A stretch of 27,809 nucleotides of DNA from a virus. Shown here one piece after another: positions 6,340-12,350 of this stretch. A model generated the notes under the pieces. It was not told the DNA's origin, did not search any database, and saw nothing but the letters and a program-made list of their open reading frames with translations. Position 1 is the first letter of the stretch. Every line of letters starts with the position of its first letter. Made by a program: the position numbers and the translations under genes. The stretch is taken from the IMG/VR virus record IMGVR_UViG_3300022933_000019, positions 1 through 27,809 of that record, one strand, 5' to 3'.

Positions 6340-7038
6340 ATGCAGGCATTAATTGACCATGATTTAGTAGTGTTTAGATGTGCAGCGTCAGCTGAAAATG
6401 ATAGTCTTAACATAGCAATCTATAGAGCAGAAGCATTGCTTGATGAATTGCTTACTAAGACTGGAGCAGATAGCTACCGTGCATTCTTATCAGGTAAGTC
6501 TAACTTCCGTAAGACTATCTATCCTGAGTACAAAGCTAATCGTACTACACCTAAGCCCGTGCATCTAGAAGCTCTACGAGAATATGCTCTAGACAAACAG
6601 AATGCAGAGTTGGCACCTGATACATTAGAGGCTGATGATGCCCTAGGCATTAATCAGACTGATGATACTATGATTGTATCGTTAGATAAAGATTTACTAA
6701 TGGTCCCAGGTAAACACTTCTCATGGGAGATTAAAGGTAAAGGCTGGACAAAGCCCGATAAGTTTACTGAACAGACAAAGCTAGGAGGATTGAGATTATT
6801 CTTTGAGCAATGTCTTAAAGGTGATACTGCTGATAACATCAAAGGTATCGAGAAGATAGGTAACAAACGGGCTAAAGCTTTACTTGCAGATTGTGTTACT
6901 GAACAGCAGATGTTTGATGCTGTTCGTAATGCATATGGTAATGATGACGAGTTCATTATGAACGCATCAGTACTATGGATAATGCAGAATGAGGAGGATG
7001 TATGGAAGGACAGGTTTAATGCCTACGTTCAAAAGTAA
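6340..7038 (+). CDS. 5'-3' exonuclease (Pol I 5' nuclease / T7 gp6 family)
   Basis: A 232-aa FEN/PIN-fold nuclease. Visible metal-binding and signature residues are IDHD (Asp 6 and 8), the YKANR helix (64-68), LEADDALG (Glu 97, Asp 99, Asp 100), SLDKDLL (Asp 116, Asp 118) and GDTADNIKGIEKIG (Asp 162, Asp 165, followed by a helix-hairpin-helix). It would remove RNA primers and degrade host DNA into nucleotides, as T7 gp6 does together with endonuclease I, whose gene overlaps its end by 20 bases. Pol I normally carries this domain fused to the polymerase; here it is a separate gene. Confidence 0.9.
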   Translation: MQALIDHDLVVFRCAASAENDSLNIAIYRAEALLDELLTKTGADSYRAFLSGKSNFRKTIYPEYKANRTTPKPVHLEALREYALDKQNAELAPDTLEADDALGINQTDDTMIVSLDKDLLMVPGKHFSWEIKGKGWTKPDKFTEQTKLGGLRLFFEQCLKGDTADNIKGIEKIGNKRAKALLADCVTEQQMFDAVRNAYGNDDEFIMNASVLWIMQNEEDVWKDRFNAYVQK

Positions 7039-7399
7039 ACTAGAAGTTAAAGCTTGGGCAGTACTCAAAAAACATTTCCCAAGTGTTAAGTATGAACCTG
7101 ATGTAATAGAATACATACAACCCATCAAGTCACGGAAATATAATCCTGACTTTCGTATGGCAAAGAATGTATACATAGAAGCAAAGGGTAAGCTTGACTT
7201 AGCTACTAGACAAAAGATGGTTTGGTTTAAAGAATGTAATCCTGAAGTCACCATAATTTTCTTGTTTATGAATCCCGATAACAAGATAACCAAACGCAGC
7301 AAAACAACATACTGGCAGTGGGCTGAGAAACAAGGGTTCATGTGGCTAGACTTTAGAAAGGATTGGATAAATGATTATAAAAAACTTAAAAGAAAGTAA
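7019..7399 (+). CDS. Endonuclease I, Holliday-junction resolvase (T7 gp3 family)
   Basis: A 126-aa protein. The catalytic set is Glu 9, Asp 44 (YNPDF), Glu 54 and Lys 56 (YIEAK). The spacings (35, 10 and 2 residues) are the same as those of T7 endonuclease I (Glu20, Asp55, Glu65, Lys67), which also supports starting at the ATG at 7019 (MPTFKSKLEV). ATGs at 6989 and 6998 would add an unneeded extension. It resolves branched DNA before packaging and cuts host DNA. The gene overlaps the exonuclease before it and the 62-aa ORF after it. Confidence 0.92.
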   Translation: MPTFKSKLEVKAWAVLKKHFPSVKYEPDVIEYIQPIKSRKYNPDFRMAKNVYIEAKGKLDLATRQKMVWFKECNPEVTIIFLFMNPDNKITKRSKTTYWQWAEKQGFMWLDFRKDWINDYKKLKRK

Positions 7400-7559
7400 A
7401 GATGGTAGTGTAGACTTTGATTTTAAAGTTAACAAACAAGAGACAGAGTTCTTGTTATCGTTTGCTATCAAAGCTCTCATGCGTGAGGGTATAATTAAAA
7501 CAGCAGAGGAAGAGTTCGCTGAAACAGAAGTAGACCTTCCACTGGAGACTATGCAATGA
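7371..7559 (+). CDS. Conserved-looking hypothetical protein, 62 aa
   Basis: The ORF begins MIIKNLKESKDGSVDFDFKV and continues with an amphipathic helix (QETEFLLSFAIKALMREGII) and an acidic tail. An AAGGA site at about 7359-7363 inside the preceding gene serves the start. It overlaps endonuclease I by 29 bases and the phosphoesterase by four (ATGA). I recall similar short ORFs in marine phages but no known function. The beta-hairpin plus helix layout suggests a small globular protein. Confidence 0.65.
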   Translation: MIIKNLKESKDGSVDFDFKVNKQETEFLLSFAIKALMREGIIKTAEEEFAETEVDLPLETMQ

Positions 7560-8323
7560 AGAAACATTTAGTAATAGGAGATACCCAGGTTAAGCCTGGG
7601 ATTTCCCTATCTTATTTAACATGGATAGGTAGGTACATTGTTGACAAACAACCAGATGTAATTGTAATGATTGGTGACTTTGCAGACATGCCTAGCTTAT
7701 CATCCTACGATGTAGGTAAAAAATCTTTCGAAGGTAGAACATACAAAGCAGATATTAAAGCTGCTCACAAGGGCATGGAAGCATTGCTAGCACCTATGAA
7801 AGCACTTAACAAAAGACTAGCTAAAGCTAAGAAGAAGTTATACAAACCTAAGATGGTACTAACTATGGGTAACCATGAGCAACGTATTAACACAGCCATT
7901 GAGTATGACAGAAAGCTAGATGGTCTTATATCATTTGATGATTTACAATACAAAGAAGCAGGATGGGATGTAATTCCATTCTTAGAAGTAACTAGTATTG
8001 ATGGTGTTGCATACAGTCATTACTTTGCTAGTGGTGTTATGGGTAGACCAGTAACATCAGCACGTGCTTTACTTACCAAGAAGCATATGTCATGTGTAGC
8101 TGGGCATCAGCAAGGACATGATATAGCATACGGTATGAGAGCAGATGGTAAACAGATGACATCTATCATTAGTGGTAGTTGTTATCTACATGATGAGTCA
8201 TACTTATCTCATCAAACTAATCAACATTGGAGAGGATTGTACATGTTACATAATGTAGAGGATGGTTCATTTGATGAATGTGCAATACCATTACATTATT
8301 TAAAAAGAAAGTATAGGAAATAG
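7556..8323 (+). CDS. Calcineurin-like metallophosphoesterase
   Basis: A 255-aa phosphoesterase with the family's metal-binding blocks: GDTQ (residues 8-11, Gln in place of the common His), MIGDFADM (Asp 41), MGNHEQR (Asn 106, His 107, Glu 108), AYSHY (His 155) and AGHQQGHD (His 184, His 188). These enzymes cleave phosphomono- or diesters; the substrate is unknown, with nucleic acid ends or nucleotides plausible given the neighbouring nucleases. The variant GDTQ is, from memory, common in marine phage members. The gene overlaps the previous stop as ATGA. A perfect CCCAGG/CCTGGG hairpin lies just inside the 5' end (7584-7600). Confidence 0.88.
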   Translation: MKKHLVIGDTQVKPGISLSYLTWIGRYIVDKQPDVIVMIGDFADMPSLSSYDVGKKSFEGRTYKADIKAAHKGMEALLAPMKALNKRLAKAKKKLYKPKMVLTMGNHEQRINTAIEYDRKLDGLISFDDLQYKEAGWDVIPFLEVTSIDGVAYSHYFASGVMGRPVTSARALLTKKHMSCVAGHQQGHDIAYGMRADGKQMTSIISGSCYLHDESYLSHQTNQHWRGLYMLHNVEDGSFDECAIPLHYLKRKYRK

Positions 8324-8324
8324 C

Positions 8325-8353
8325 TTGACTTTCTCTGTAATATATGCTATAAT
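8325..8353 (+). promoter_or_regulatory. Sigma70-type promoter giving a leaderless mRNA
   Basis: The -35 box TTGACT (8325-8330), a 17-nt spacer and a perfect -10 box TATAAT (8348-8353), with TGC immediately upstream as an extended -10. The expected start, seven bases past the -10, is 8360, the A of the next gene's ATG. There is no ribosome-binding site between the -10 and the ATG. It starts directly after the phosphoesterase stop and probably drives the DUF3310 gene and the following small genes, including the tmRNA-like RNA. Confidence 0.85.
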
Positions 8354-8359
8354 ATTATT

Positions 8360-8575
8360 ATGACAGCAACTAAAAAACAAGTAGGTGGTAAACATTATAC
8401 TAACTATAAGATACAACCTATAGAATTTATAACAAGTAATAACATTGGTTTCATTGAAGGTAATGTTATTAAGTATCTATTAAGATTTAAAGAAAAGAAT
8501 GGTATAGAAGATATAGATAAAGCTATACATTACCTAGAACTTTTAAAAGAAATATATTACAATGGAAAAACTTAA
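8360..8575 (+). CDS. DUF3310 family protein, 71 aa, predicted leaderless start
   Basis: The sequence QVGGKHYTNYKIQPIEFI, then GNVIKYLLRFKEKNG and IEDIDKAIHYLELL, matches the short DUF3310 family found in many phages, sometimes annotated as a nucleotide kinase-like protein. The biochemical role is unsettled. The ATG coincides with the predicted transcription start of the promoter at 8325-8353 and has no Shine-Dalgarno site. Its 3' end overlaps the next ORF by 14 bases. Confidence 0.85.
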   Translation: MTATKKQVGGKHYTNYKIQPIEFITSNNIGFIEGNVIKYLLRFKEKNGIEDIDKAIHYLELLKEIYYNGKT

Positions 8576-8708
8576 AACAAAAAGAATTTGCAATAAATGC
8601 AAAGAACCTGCTAAAATCTGGGATAAAAGTCAGTGGTGGTGTTCTATTGATAGTAGCATGGGTAGTTACAACATGCGTGGTTATTGCATAAGGGAGAAAA
8701 AGAAATGA
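8562..8708 (+). CDS. Small zinc-ribbon-like protein, 48 aa
   Basis: The ORF starts MEKLKTKRICNKCKEPAKIW. Cys 10 and 13 (CNKC), Cys 27 (WWC) and a late Cys (GYC) make a likely four-ligand zinc site, and both ends are Lys-rich, which fits nucleic-acid binding. The start is inside the end of the DUF3310 gene, and its TGA overlaps the next ATG (ATGA). No specific family is recognised. Confidence 0.6.
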   Translation: MEKLKTKRICNKCKEPAKIWDKSQWWCSIDSSMGSYNMRGYCIREKKK

Positions 8709-8794
8709 AAAATTTATTTACAACAACCATAGGTCATCTAGTTATAATAGCTGTTCTTATTGGTTTATATGCTATAGTGGTATTTACATTATAA
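8705..8794 (+). CDS. Tiny hydrophobic membrane peptide, 29 aa
   Basis: The ORF encodes MKNLFTTTIGHLVIIAVLIG and nine more hydrophobic residues, a single predicted transmembrane helix (about 9-28). The ATG overlaps the previous stop (ATGA), and AGGGAG (8691-8696) lies about eight bases upstream. It ends seven bases before the tmRNA-like RNA. Small size makes coding status uncertain; coupling and the ribosome site favour it. Confidence 0.5.
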   Translation: MKNLFTTTIGHLVIIAVLIGLYAIVVFTL

Positions 8795-8801
8795 CAAAAT
8801 A

Positions 8802-8879
8802 GGGGTAGCTTTGGTTTCGACAACATGTAACATTAATTTAGCATGTTGGACGCGAGTTCGATTCTCGCCTACTCCACCA
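8802..8879 (+). ncRNA. tmRNA tRNA-like domain without an mRNA-like domain (mini-tmRNA)
   Basis: A 78-nt RNA with the hallmarks of the tmRNA tRNA-like domain. The 7-bp acceptor stem GGGGTAG (8802-8808) pairs with CTACTCC (8869-8875), followed by discriminator A and an encoded CCA (8877-8879). Its third pair is G-U, the alanine identity element. The reduced D-arm reads TTTGGTTTCGAC, matching the tmRNA 'GGNUUCGAC' signature, and GGACG precedes a T-arm GCGAG-TTCGATT-CTCGC, as in bacterial tmRNA. Between them, where tmRNA carries pseudoknots and the tag reading frame, is only a hairpin: AACATG (8822-8827) with CATGTT (8842-8847) and 14 nt between. TAA/TTA pairs within those 14 nt would extend it and leave a 7-nt loop CATTAAT. 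The order is 5' half then 3' half, so it is not the permuted alphaproteobacterial gene. No resume codon or tag is present. Confidence 0.85.
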
Positions 8880-8930
8880 ACATAGGAGCAGATATGAACT
8901 ATAGAAACCTAAATTTACAAAGGATTAATT

Positions 8931-9092
8931 ATGCCAGGAACTAATGGTACAAATGATTACGAAATTCCTGGTGCAAAGTTAAAGACTAGTGTACCAAATG
9001 ATAAATACAAGAAAGGGTGGGACAGAATCTTTGGTTCCAAGCCTAATGATAAACAATTTGATAAGGTCAAAAAGACTAAAGGTCGGTCATAA
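8931..9092 (+). CDS. Hypothetical small basic protein, 53 aa
   Basis: The ORF begins MPGTNGTNDYEIPGAKLKTS and ends KKTKGRS. It is Gly/Asn/Lys-rich with little hydrophobic content, probably flexible. AAAGGA at about 8919-8924 lies seven bases before the ATG, and the next gene starts two bases after its stop. It is the first clear gene after the tmRNA-like RNA. No family is recognised. Confidence 0.6.
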   Translation: MPGTNGTNDYEIPGAKLKTSVPNDKYKKGWDRIFGSKPNDKQFDKVKKTKGRS

Positions 9093-9094
9093 CT

Positions 9095-9286
9095 ATGGCT
9101 CTATCATTCAAAGAAGTCTGTGAAGAATTAACTAAGCTAGATGAAACAACTCTTCTTGAAGTACTTGACATTTCATCAGAAGATATAGTTAATCACTTTC
9201 AAGACAAAATCGAGGACAATCTCGAAGAACTATCTAATGATTTAGATGAACATACTAAACAATTAGACATATTTAACGAAGAATAA
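9095..9286 (+). CDS. Hypothetical acidic helical protein, 63 aa
   Basis: The ORF starts MALSFKEVCEELTKLDETTL and is strongly acidic, with amphipathic helices and a heptad-like C-terminal part (IEDNLEELSNDLDEHTKQLDIF), perhaps a short coiled coil. It lies between the 53-aa ORF and the reductase. I recall similar ORFs next to phage reductases or packaging genes but cannot name a function. Codon use resembles its neighbours. Confidence 0.65.
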   Translation: MALSFKEVCEELTKLDETTLLEVLDISSEDIVNHFQDKIEDNLEELSNDLDEHTKQLDIFNEE

Positions 9287-9298
9287 CAGGAGATAGCA

Positions 9299-11161
9299 TT
9301 GGATATTTACCAATCGGTAATAGCATCATCAAGATACGCACGTTTTATACCAGAACTTAAGCGACGTGAGACATGGGAAGAAACAGTAGACAGGATGGTT
9401 ACATACCTTAAGTCTAAAAACAAAGGATTAGACAAAGAGTTTAAGGATATACGTGAAGCAATACTTAATTTAGAAATCATGCCTTCTATGAGGCTTATGA
9501 TGTCAGCAGGAGAAGCATGTGAAAGGGACAACATTGCTGCTTATAATTGCTCTTATTTGGCTATTAATAATAAACGAGCTTTTAGTGAAACATTATACAT
9601 TTTAATGAATGGAACAGGAGTTGGTTTTAGTTGTGAGAGACAAGAGATTAGTAAACTACCTAGCATACCAGAGGTACTTAGTAACACTGATGATACTATT
9701 GTTGTTGGTGACAGTAAGCTTGGCTGGGCGAAGTCGTTTAAGAAACTATTATCTAGTCTATGGGAAGGAGATATACCCAAGATTGACTACTCTAATGTTA
9801 GACCAGCAGGTGCTAGGCTAAAGACATTTGGTGGTAGAGCTAGTGGTCCAGAGCCATTAAAGAGATTGTTTGATTTCGTAGTAGAGTCATTTAATCATGC
9901 ACAAGGTCGTAAACTAACATCATTAGAAGTCCATGATATTATTTGTATGGTAGGAGAAATTGTAGTCGTTGGTGGTGTTAGACGTTCTGCCCTTATCTCA
10001 CTATCAAATCTTACAGATAAACGCATGAGAGAGGCTAAAATGGGTGCCTGGTACAATGATTTTGCATGGCGAGGGTTAGCTAATAACTCAGTTGCTTATA
10101 CAGAGAAGCCTGATATGGAAACATTCATGGATGAGTGGGTATCCTTAGTTAAATCTAAGTCAGGTGAACGTGGTATATTCAATAGAGTTGCTGCGCAGAA
10201 ACAAGCTGCTAAATGGAAAAGACGTGATGAAACATTGACTTACGGAACAAATCCTTGCAGCGAGATAATTTTACGTGATAAACAATTCTGTAACCTAACA
10301 GAAGTAGTTGTAAGAAATGGAGATACTAAAGAGAGTCTACTTAACAAAGTGCGACTAGCTACAATACTTGGTACATTACAATCTAATCTAACTAACTTTC
10401 AGTTCTTGTCTCATGAATGGACTAAGAACACAGTAGAAGAAAGATTACTTGGTGTATCACTAACAGGTATTATGGATGCTAAAATAACATCTAATCCTGA
10501 CCCTAAATTTTTAGAGGAGATGAGAGACCATGCTAGAAGAACCAATCACAAATACGCAGACAAACTTGACATACCAAGAAGTACAAGTATTACGTGTGTT
10601 AAACCTTCTGGGACTGTTTCTCAGCTTGTTGACAGTGCTAGCGGCATTCATGCTAGGCATGCTGAGCAATATATAAGAACTATCCGTATGGATAAGAAAG
10701 ACCCTATCTATGAGTTTCTTAAAGGTCAGGGTGTAACAGTAGAAGATGAGCAGTTTAGACCTGATTCAACAGCAGTATTTAGTTTCCCAATAAAAGCTCC
10801 TAAAGGTGCTGTTACTCGTAATGATATGACAGCCATAGAGCAGTTAGAGAACTGGTTAATCTATCAGAGACACTGGTGTGAACATAAACCATCAGTAACT
10901 ATCAGTGTAAAAGAGGATGAGTGGATGGATGTAGGTGCATGGGTATGGAAATACTTTGATGAGATATCAGGTATATCTTTCTTACCTTATAGTGACCACT
11001 CTTATCAACAAGCTCCTTATCAAGACTGTACTGTAGAGGAATACAAAGAGTTACTTGATAAAACACCTAAGAATATTAAATGGGATTCGTTTATTGAAAC
11101 TGATGATAACACAGAAGGTGCTCAAACACTAGCGTGTACAGGAGGTTCTTGTGAGATTTAG
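9299..11161 (+). CDS. nrdJ: Adenosylcobalamin-dependent (class II) ribonucleotide reductase
   Basis: A 620-aa monomeric-type class II reductase that converts ribonucleoside triphosphates to deoxy forms using vitamin B12. Active-site residues match Lactobacillus leichmannii RTPR: Cys 84 (YNCSYL), Asn 318, Cys 320, Glu 322 (NPCSEI) and Cys 331 (FCNLTEV), with the 11-residue gap between the thiyl-radical Cys and its partner preserved. The C-terminal redox pair is CTGGSCEI (Cys 613 and 618). It is about 120 residues shorter than RTPR (739). The start is TTG at 9299, five bases after AGGAG. It supplies dNTPs alongside the nucleases that recycle host DNA. No thioredoxin or glutaredoxin is seen nearby, so host reductant is probably used. 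Confidence 0.92.
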   Translation: MDIYQSVIASSRYARFIPELKRRETWEETVDRMVTYLKSKNKGLDKEFKDIREAILNLEIMPSMRLMMSAGEACERDNIAAYNCSYLAINNKRAFSETLYILMNGTGVGFSCERQEISKLPSIPEVLSNTDDTIVVGDSKLGWAKSFKKLLSSLWEGDIPKIDYSNVRPAGARLKTFGGRASGPEPLKRLFDFVVESFNHAQGRKLTSLEVHDIICMVGEIVVVGGVRRSALISLSNLTDKRMREAKMGAWYNDFAWRGLANNSVAYTEKPDMETFMDEWVSLVKSKSGERGIFNRVAAQKQAAKWKRRDETLTYGTNPCSEIILRDKQFCNLTEVVVRNGDTKESLLNKVRLATILGTLQSNLTNFQFLSHEWTKNTVEERLLGVSLTGIMDAKITSNPDPKFLEEMRDHARRTNHKYADKLDIPRSTSITCVKPSGTVSQLVDSASGIHARHAEQYIRTIRMDKKDPIYEFLKGQGVTVEDEQFRPDSTAVFSFPIKAPKGAVTRNDMTAIEQLENWLIYQRHWCEHKPSVTISVKEDEWMDVGAWVWKYFDEISGISFLPYSDHSYQQAPYQDCTVEEYKELLDKTPKNIKWDSFIETDDNTEGAQTLACTGGSCEI

Positions 11162-11291
11162 TATATACCCAATACTTGGAGTACATGTAGGCTTCGAGTT
11201 TACTGATGCAATAGTAGATGATGTACCAATAAGTTATTTACTAATTGATTTGTTTGTTATAAGAATACAATGTGCGTGGTATCCACAATGA
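11151..11291 (+). CDS. Small protein with GTG start, 46 aa
   Basis: The ORF starts at GTG 11151 and encodes MRFSIYPILGVHVGFEFTDA, then DVPISYLLIDLFVIRIQCAW. It is supported by a strong AGGAGG site at 11140-11145, five bases upstream, and by ATGA overlap with the next gene. It overlaps the reductase end by 11 bases. The hydrophobic C-terminal half (YLLIDLFVIRI) could be a membrane-associated helix or strand. I recall similar short ORFs in marine phages; no function is known. Confidence 0.65.
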   Translation: MRFSIYPILGVHVGFEFTDAIVDDVPISYLLIDLFVIRIQCAWYPQ

Positions 11292-11656
11292 AGTTAGCTA
11301 TCATAGGAAGTAGAAGTATTGAAGATGATGCCTGGACTCTTAAAACCGTAGATAAGGCAGTAAAAGAACTTAATCCTACATGCATACTAATAGGTGCTGC
11401 TAGAGGTCCAGACAATGCAGTAAGTCATTATGCAGAGTCTCATGATATAGATTTAGTAAGGTTCTTACCTTATCATTTATTAGACCCTGTAGCTAACTTT
11501 GATAGTAAGCATTTCTTTATACGTACTAAACAGATTATAAACAATGCTGACCATGTATTAGCCCTTTGGGATACTAAAAGTCATGGTACACAGTATGCGA
11601 TTAGATATGCTCAGAAGCTAGAGATACCTGTTAATGTTGTGAAATTTGTCTGGTAA
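11288..11656 (+). CDS. SLOG / YspA-like nucleotide-binding protein (DUF2493 type)
   Basis: A 122-aa Rossmann-like protein: MKLAIIGSRSIED gives the GSR loop, ILIGAARGPDNAVSHYAE the Gly-rich helix start typical of the SLOG superfamily, and FIRTKQIINNADHVLALWD with SHGTQYAI the conserved middle and end. Such proteins are thought to bind nucleotides or nucleotide-derived ligands; the phage role is unknown. I chose the ATG at 11288, which overlaps the previous stop (ATGA), over the ATG at 11270. Its last 26 bases overlap the minus-strand ORF at 11631-11786 tail to tail. Confidence 0.8.
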   Translation: MKLAIIGSRSIEDDAWTLKTVDKAVKELNPTCILIGAARGPDNAVSHYAESHDIDLVRFLPYHLLDPVANFDSKHFFIRTKQIINNADHVLALWDTKSHGTQYAIRYAQKLEIPVNVVKFVW

Positions 11657-11786
11657 CAGTACACTCTTCTGTTATAACTTTAACAGCATCTTTATCATCT
11701 AATGCTAGGGGGTCAATATAATCCCCTCCAATTACTGCCATACATATAGCAACAACGTGTAGTATTACTGACTTACTTGTTTCCAT
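11631..11786 (-). CDS. Small hydrophobic-N-terminus protein, 51 aa, last gene of the minus arm
   Basis: Read on the minus strand the ORF encodes METSKSVILHVVAICMAVIG, then DYIDPLALDDKDAVKVITEE and a short tail. The ATG overlaps the stop of the 187-aa gene by one base (TAATG), the same coupling used by other minus-arm genes. Residues 6-20 form a hydrophobic stretch, a possible signal anchor. Position at the end of the late operon would suit a lysis or envelope protein, but no lysis motif is visible. It overlaps the SLOG gene's 3' end by 26 bases on the other strand. Confidence 0.6.
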   Translation of the reverse strand: METSKSVILHVVAICMAVIGGDYIDPLALDDKDAVKVITEECTVTRQISQH

Positions 11787-12349
11787 TAATTATTTGCATC
11801 TATCTCAAGTTTAAAGGTAGCTCCCTCTCCTTCTGAAGAGCCTAAATGTTGAGCTACTTTTCTAACTTTACCATAGTTAGATTTTAAATCTTCTGCTTTT
11901 ATATCTGCAGTAATAGTTTTTAATTTCTCTGATAACGGTATATTTTGTCTATCTTGAGGAGCATCATTAAAATTAAATCTATCAATTATATTAATTTTAC
12001 CATCTATAACCTCAAAACTAAATTGTCCTAAAGTTTTTTTTACTCTTTGCTCAGGGTCTGTAAATATATCTGTAACAGAGCCTCCTCTTCTTTCAACTGA
12101 TGTAGTACCTGAAGGATAATGTTTATATTCAATAGTACCTTTAGATTTACCTGTAGCTTTAATTCTTTCTGTTACTCTTTCTTTTATAAATTTTAAGTCA
12201 CTCTCTTGAAAAAAATCTTTATCAAAAGTCATTTTGTTTTGTAACTTACCAGGAAGCAATGAATTAAAAACAACATCATTAACTAAAGCTTTAATAGGTG
12301 CAGGCGTAAATTCTTCTACTAAATTTCCAAATACTACAGGCATTACCAT
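11786..12349 (-). CDS. Hypothetical late protein, 187 aa
   Basis: The protein begins MVMPVVFGNLVEEFTPAPIK. A basic central part (FIKERVTERIKATGKSKGTI) is followed by beta-rich sequence (GQFSFEVIDGKINIIDRFNF) and an end rich in charged residues. The sequence GTIEYKHYPSGTTS and the repeated beta-strand pattern suggest a structural or virion-associated fold. GGAG in the end of the preceding gene gives the ribosome site, and ATG or the internal ATG two codons later could start it. No family is recognised. Location after the ejection proteins makes a virion or lysis role likely but unproven. Confidence 0.65.
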   Translation of the reverse strand: MVMPVVFGNLVEEFTPAPIKALVNDVVFNSLLPGKLQNKMTFDKDFFQESDLKFIKERVTERIKATGKSKGTIEYKHYPSGTTSVERRGGSVTDIFTDPEQRVKKTLGQFSFEVIDGKINIIDRFNFNDAPQDRQNIPLSEKLKTITADIKAEDLKSNYGKVRKVAQHLGSSEGEGATFKLEIDANN

Positions 12350-12350
12350 A

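Noticed and set aside
6973-7341. Minus-strand 122-codon ORF opposite endonuclease I
   Set aside because: The plus-strand gene has all catalytic residues at exact T7 spacing; the antisense ORF has no ribosome site or family features.
8790-8802. Dedicated promoter for the tmRNA-like RNA (TATAAC seven bases upstream)
   Set aside because: The -10-like box is well placed but no acceptable -35 box or extended -10 lies upstream; transcription from 8325 is enough.
8802-8879. Ordinary tRNA gene
   Set aside because: Acceptor and T-arm fit, but the D-arm is tmRNA-like, the anticodon-position stem has six or more pairs with a 14-nt loop, and U33 is missing; tmRNA signatures explain it better.
8795-8893. 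Prophage attachment site (attP) in a copy of host ssrA
   Set aside because: Attachment sites usually carry only the 3' end of the RNA gene, and no integrase is visible. Here both halves are present and fold together. It cannot be fully excluded because most of the genome is outside the window.
8894-8944. 16-codon ORF after the tmRNA-like RNA with AGGAG upstream
   Set aside because: Too short and overlaps the better-supported start at 8931; no recognisable content.
11707-11727. Terminator hairpin AGGGG/CCCCT at the junction of the two arms
   Set aside because: Only five pairs with an 11-nt loop, no T-run on either strand, and it lies inside the 51-aa minus-strand ORF.
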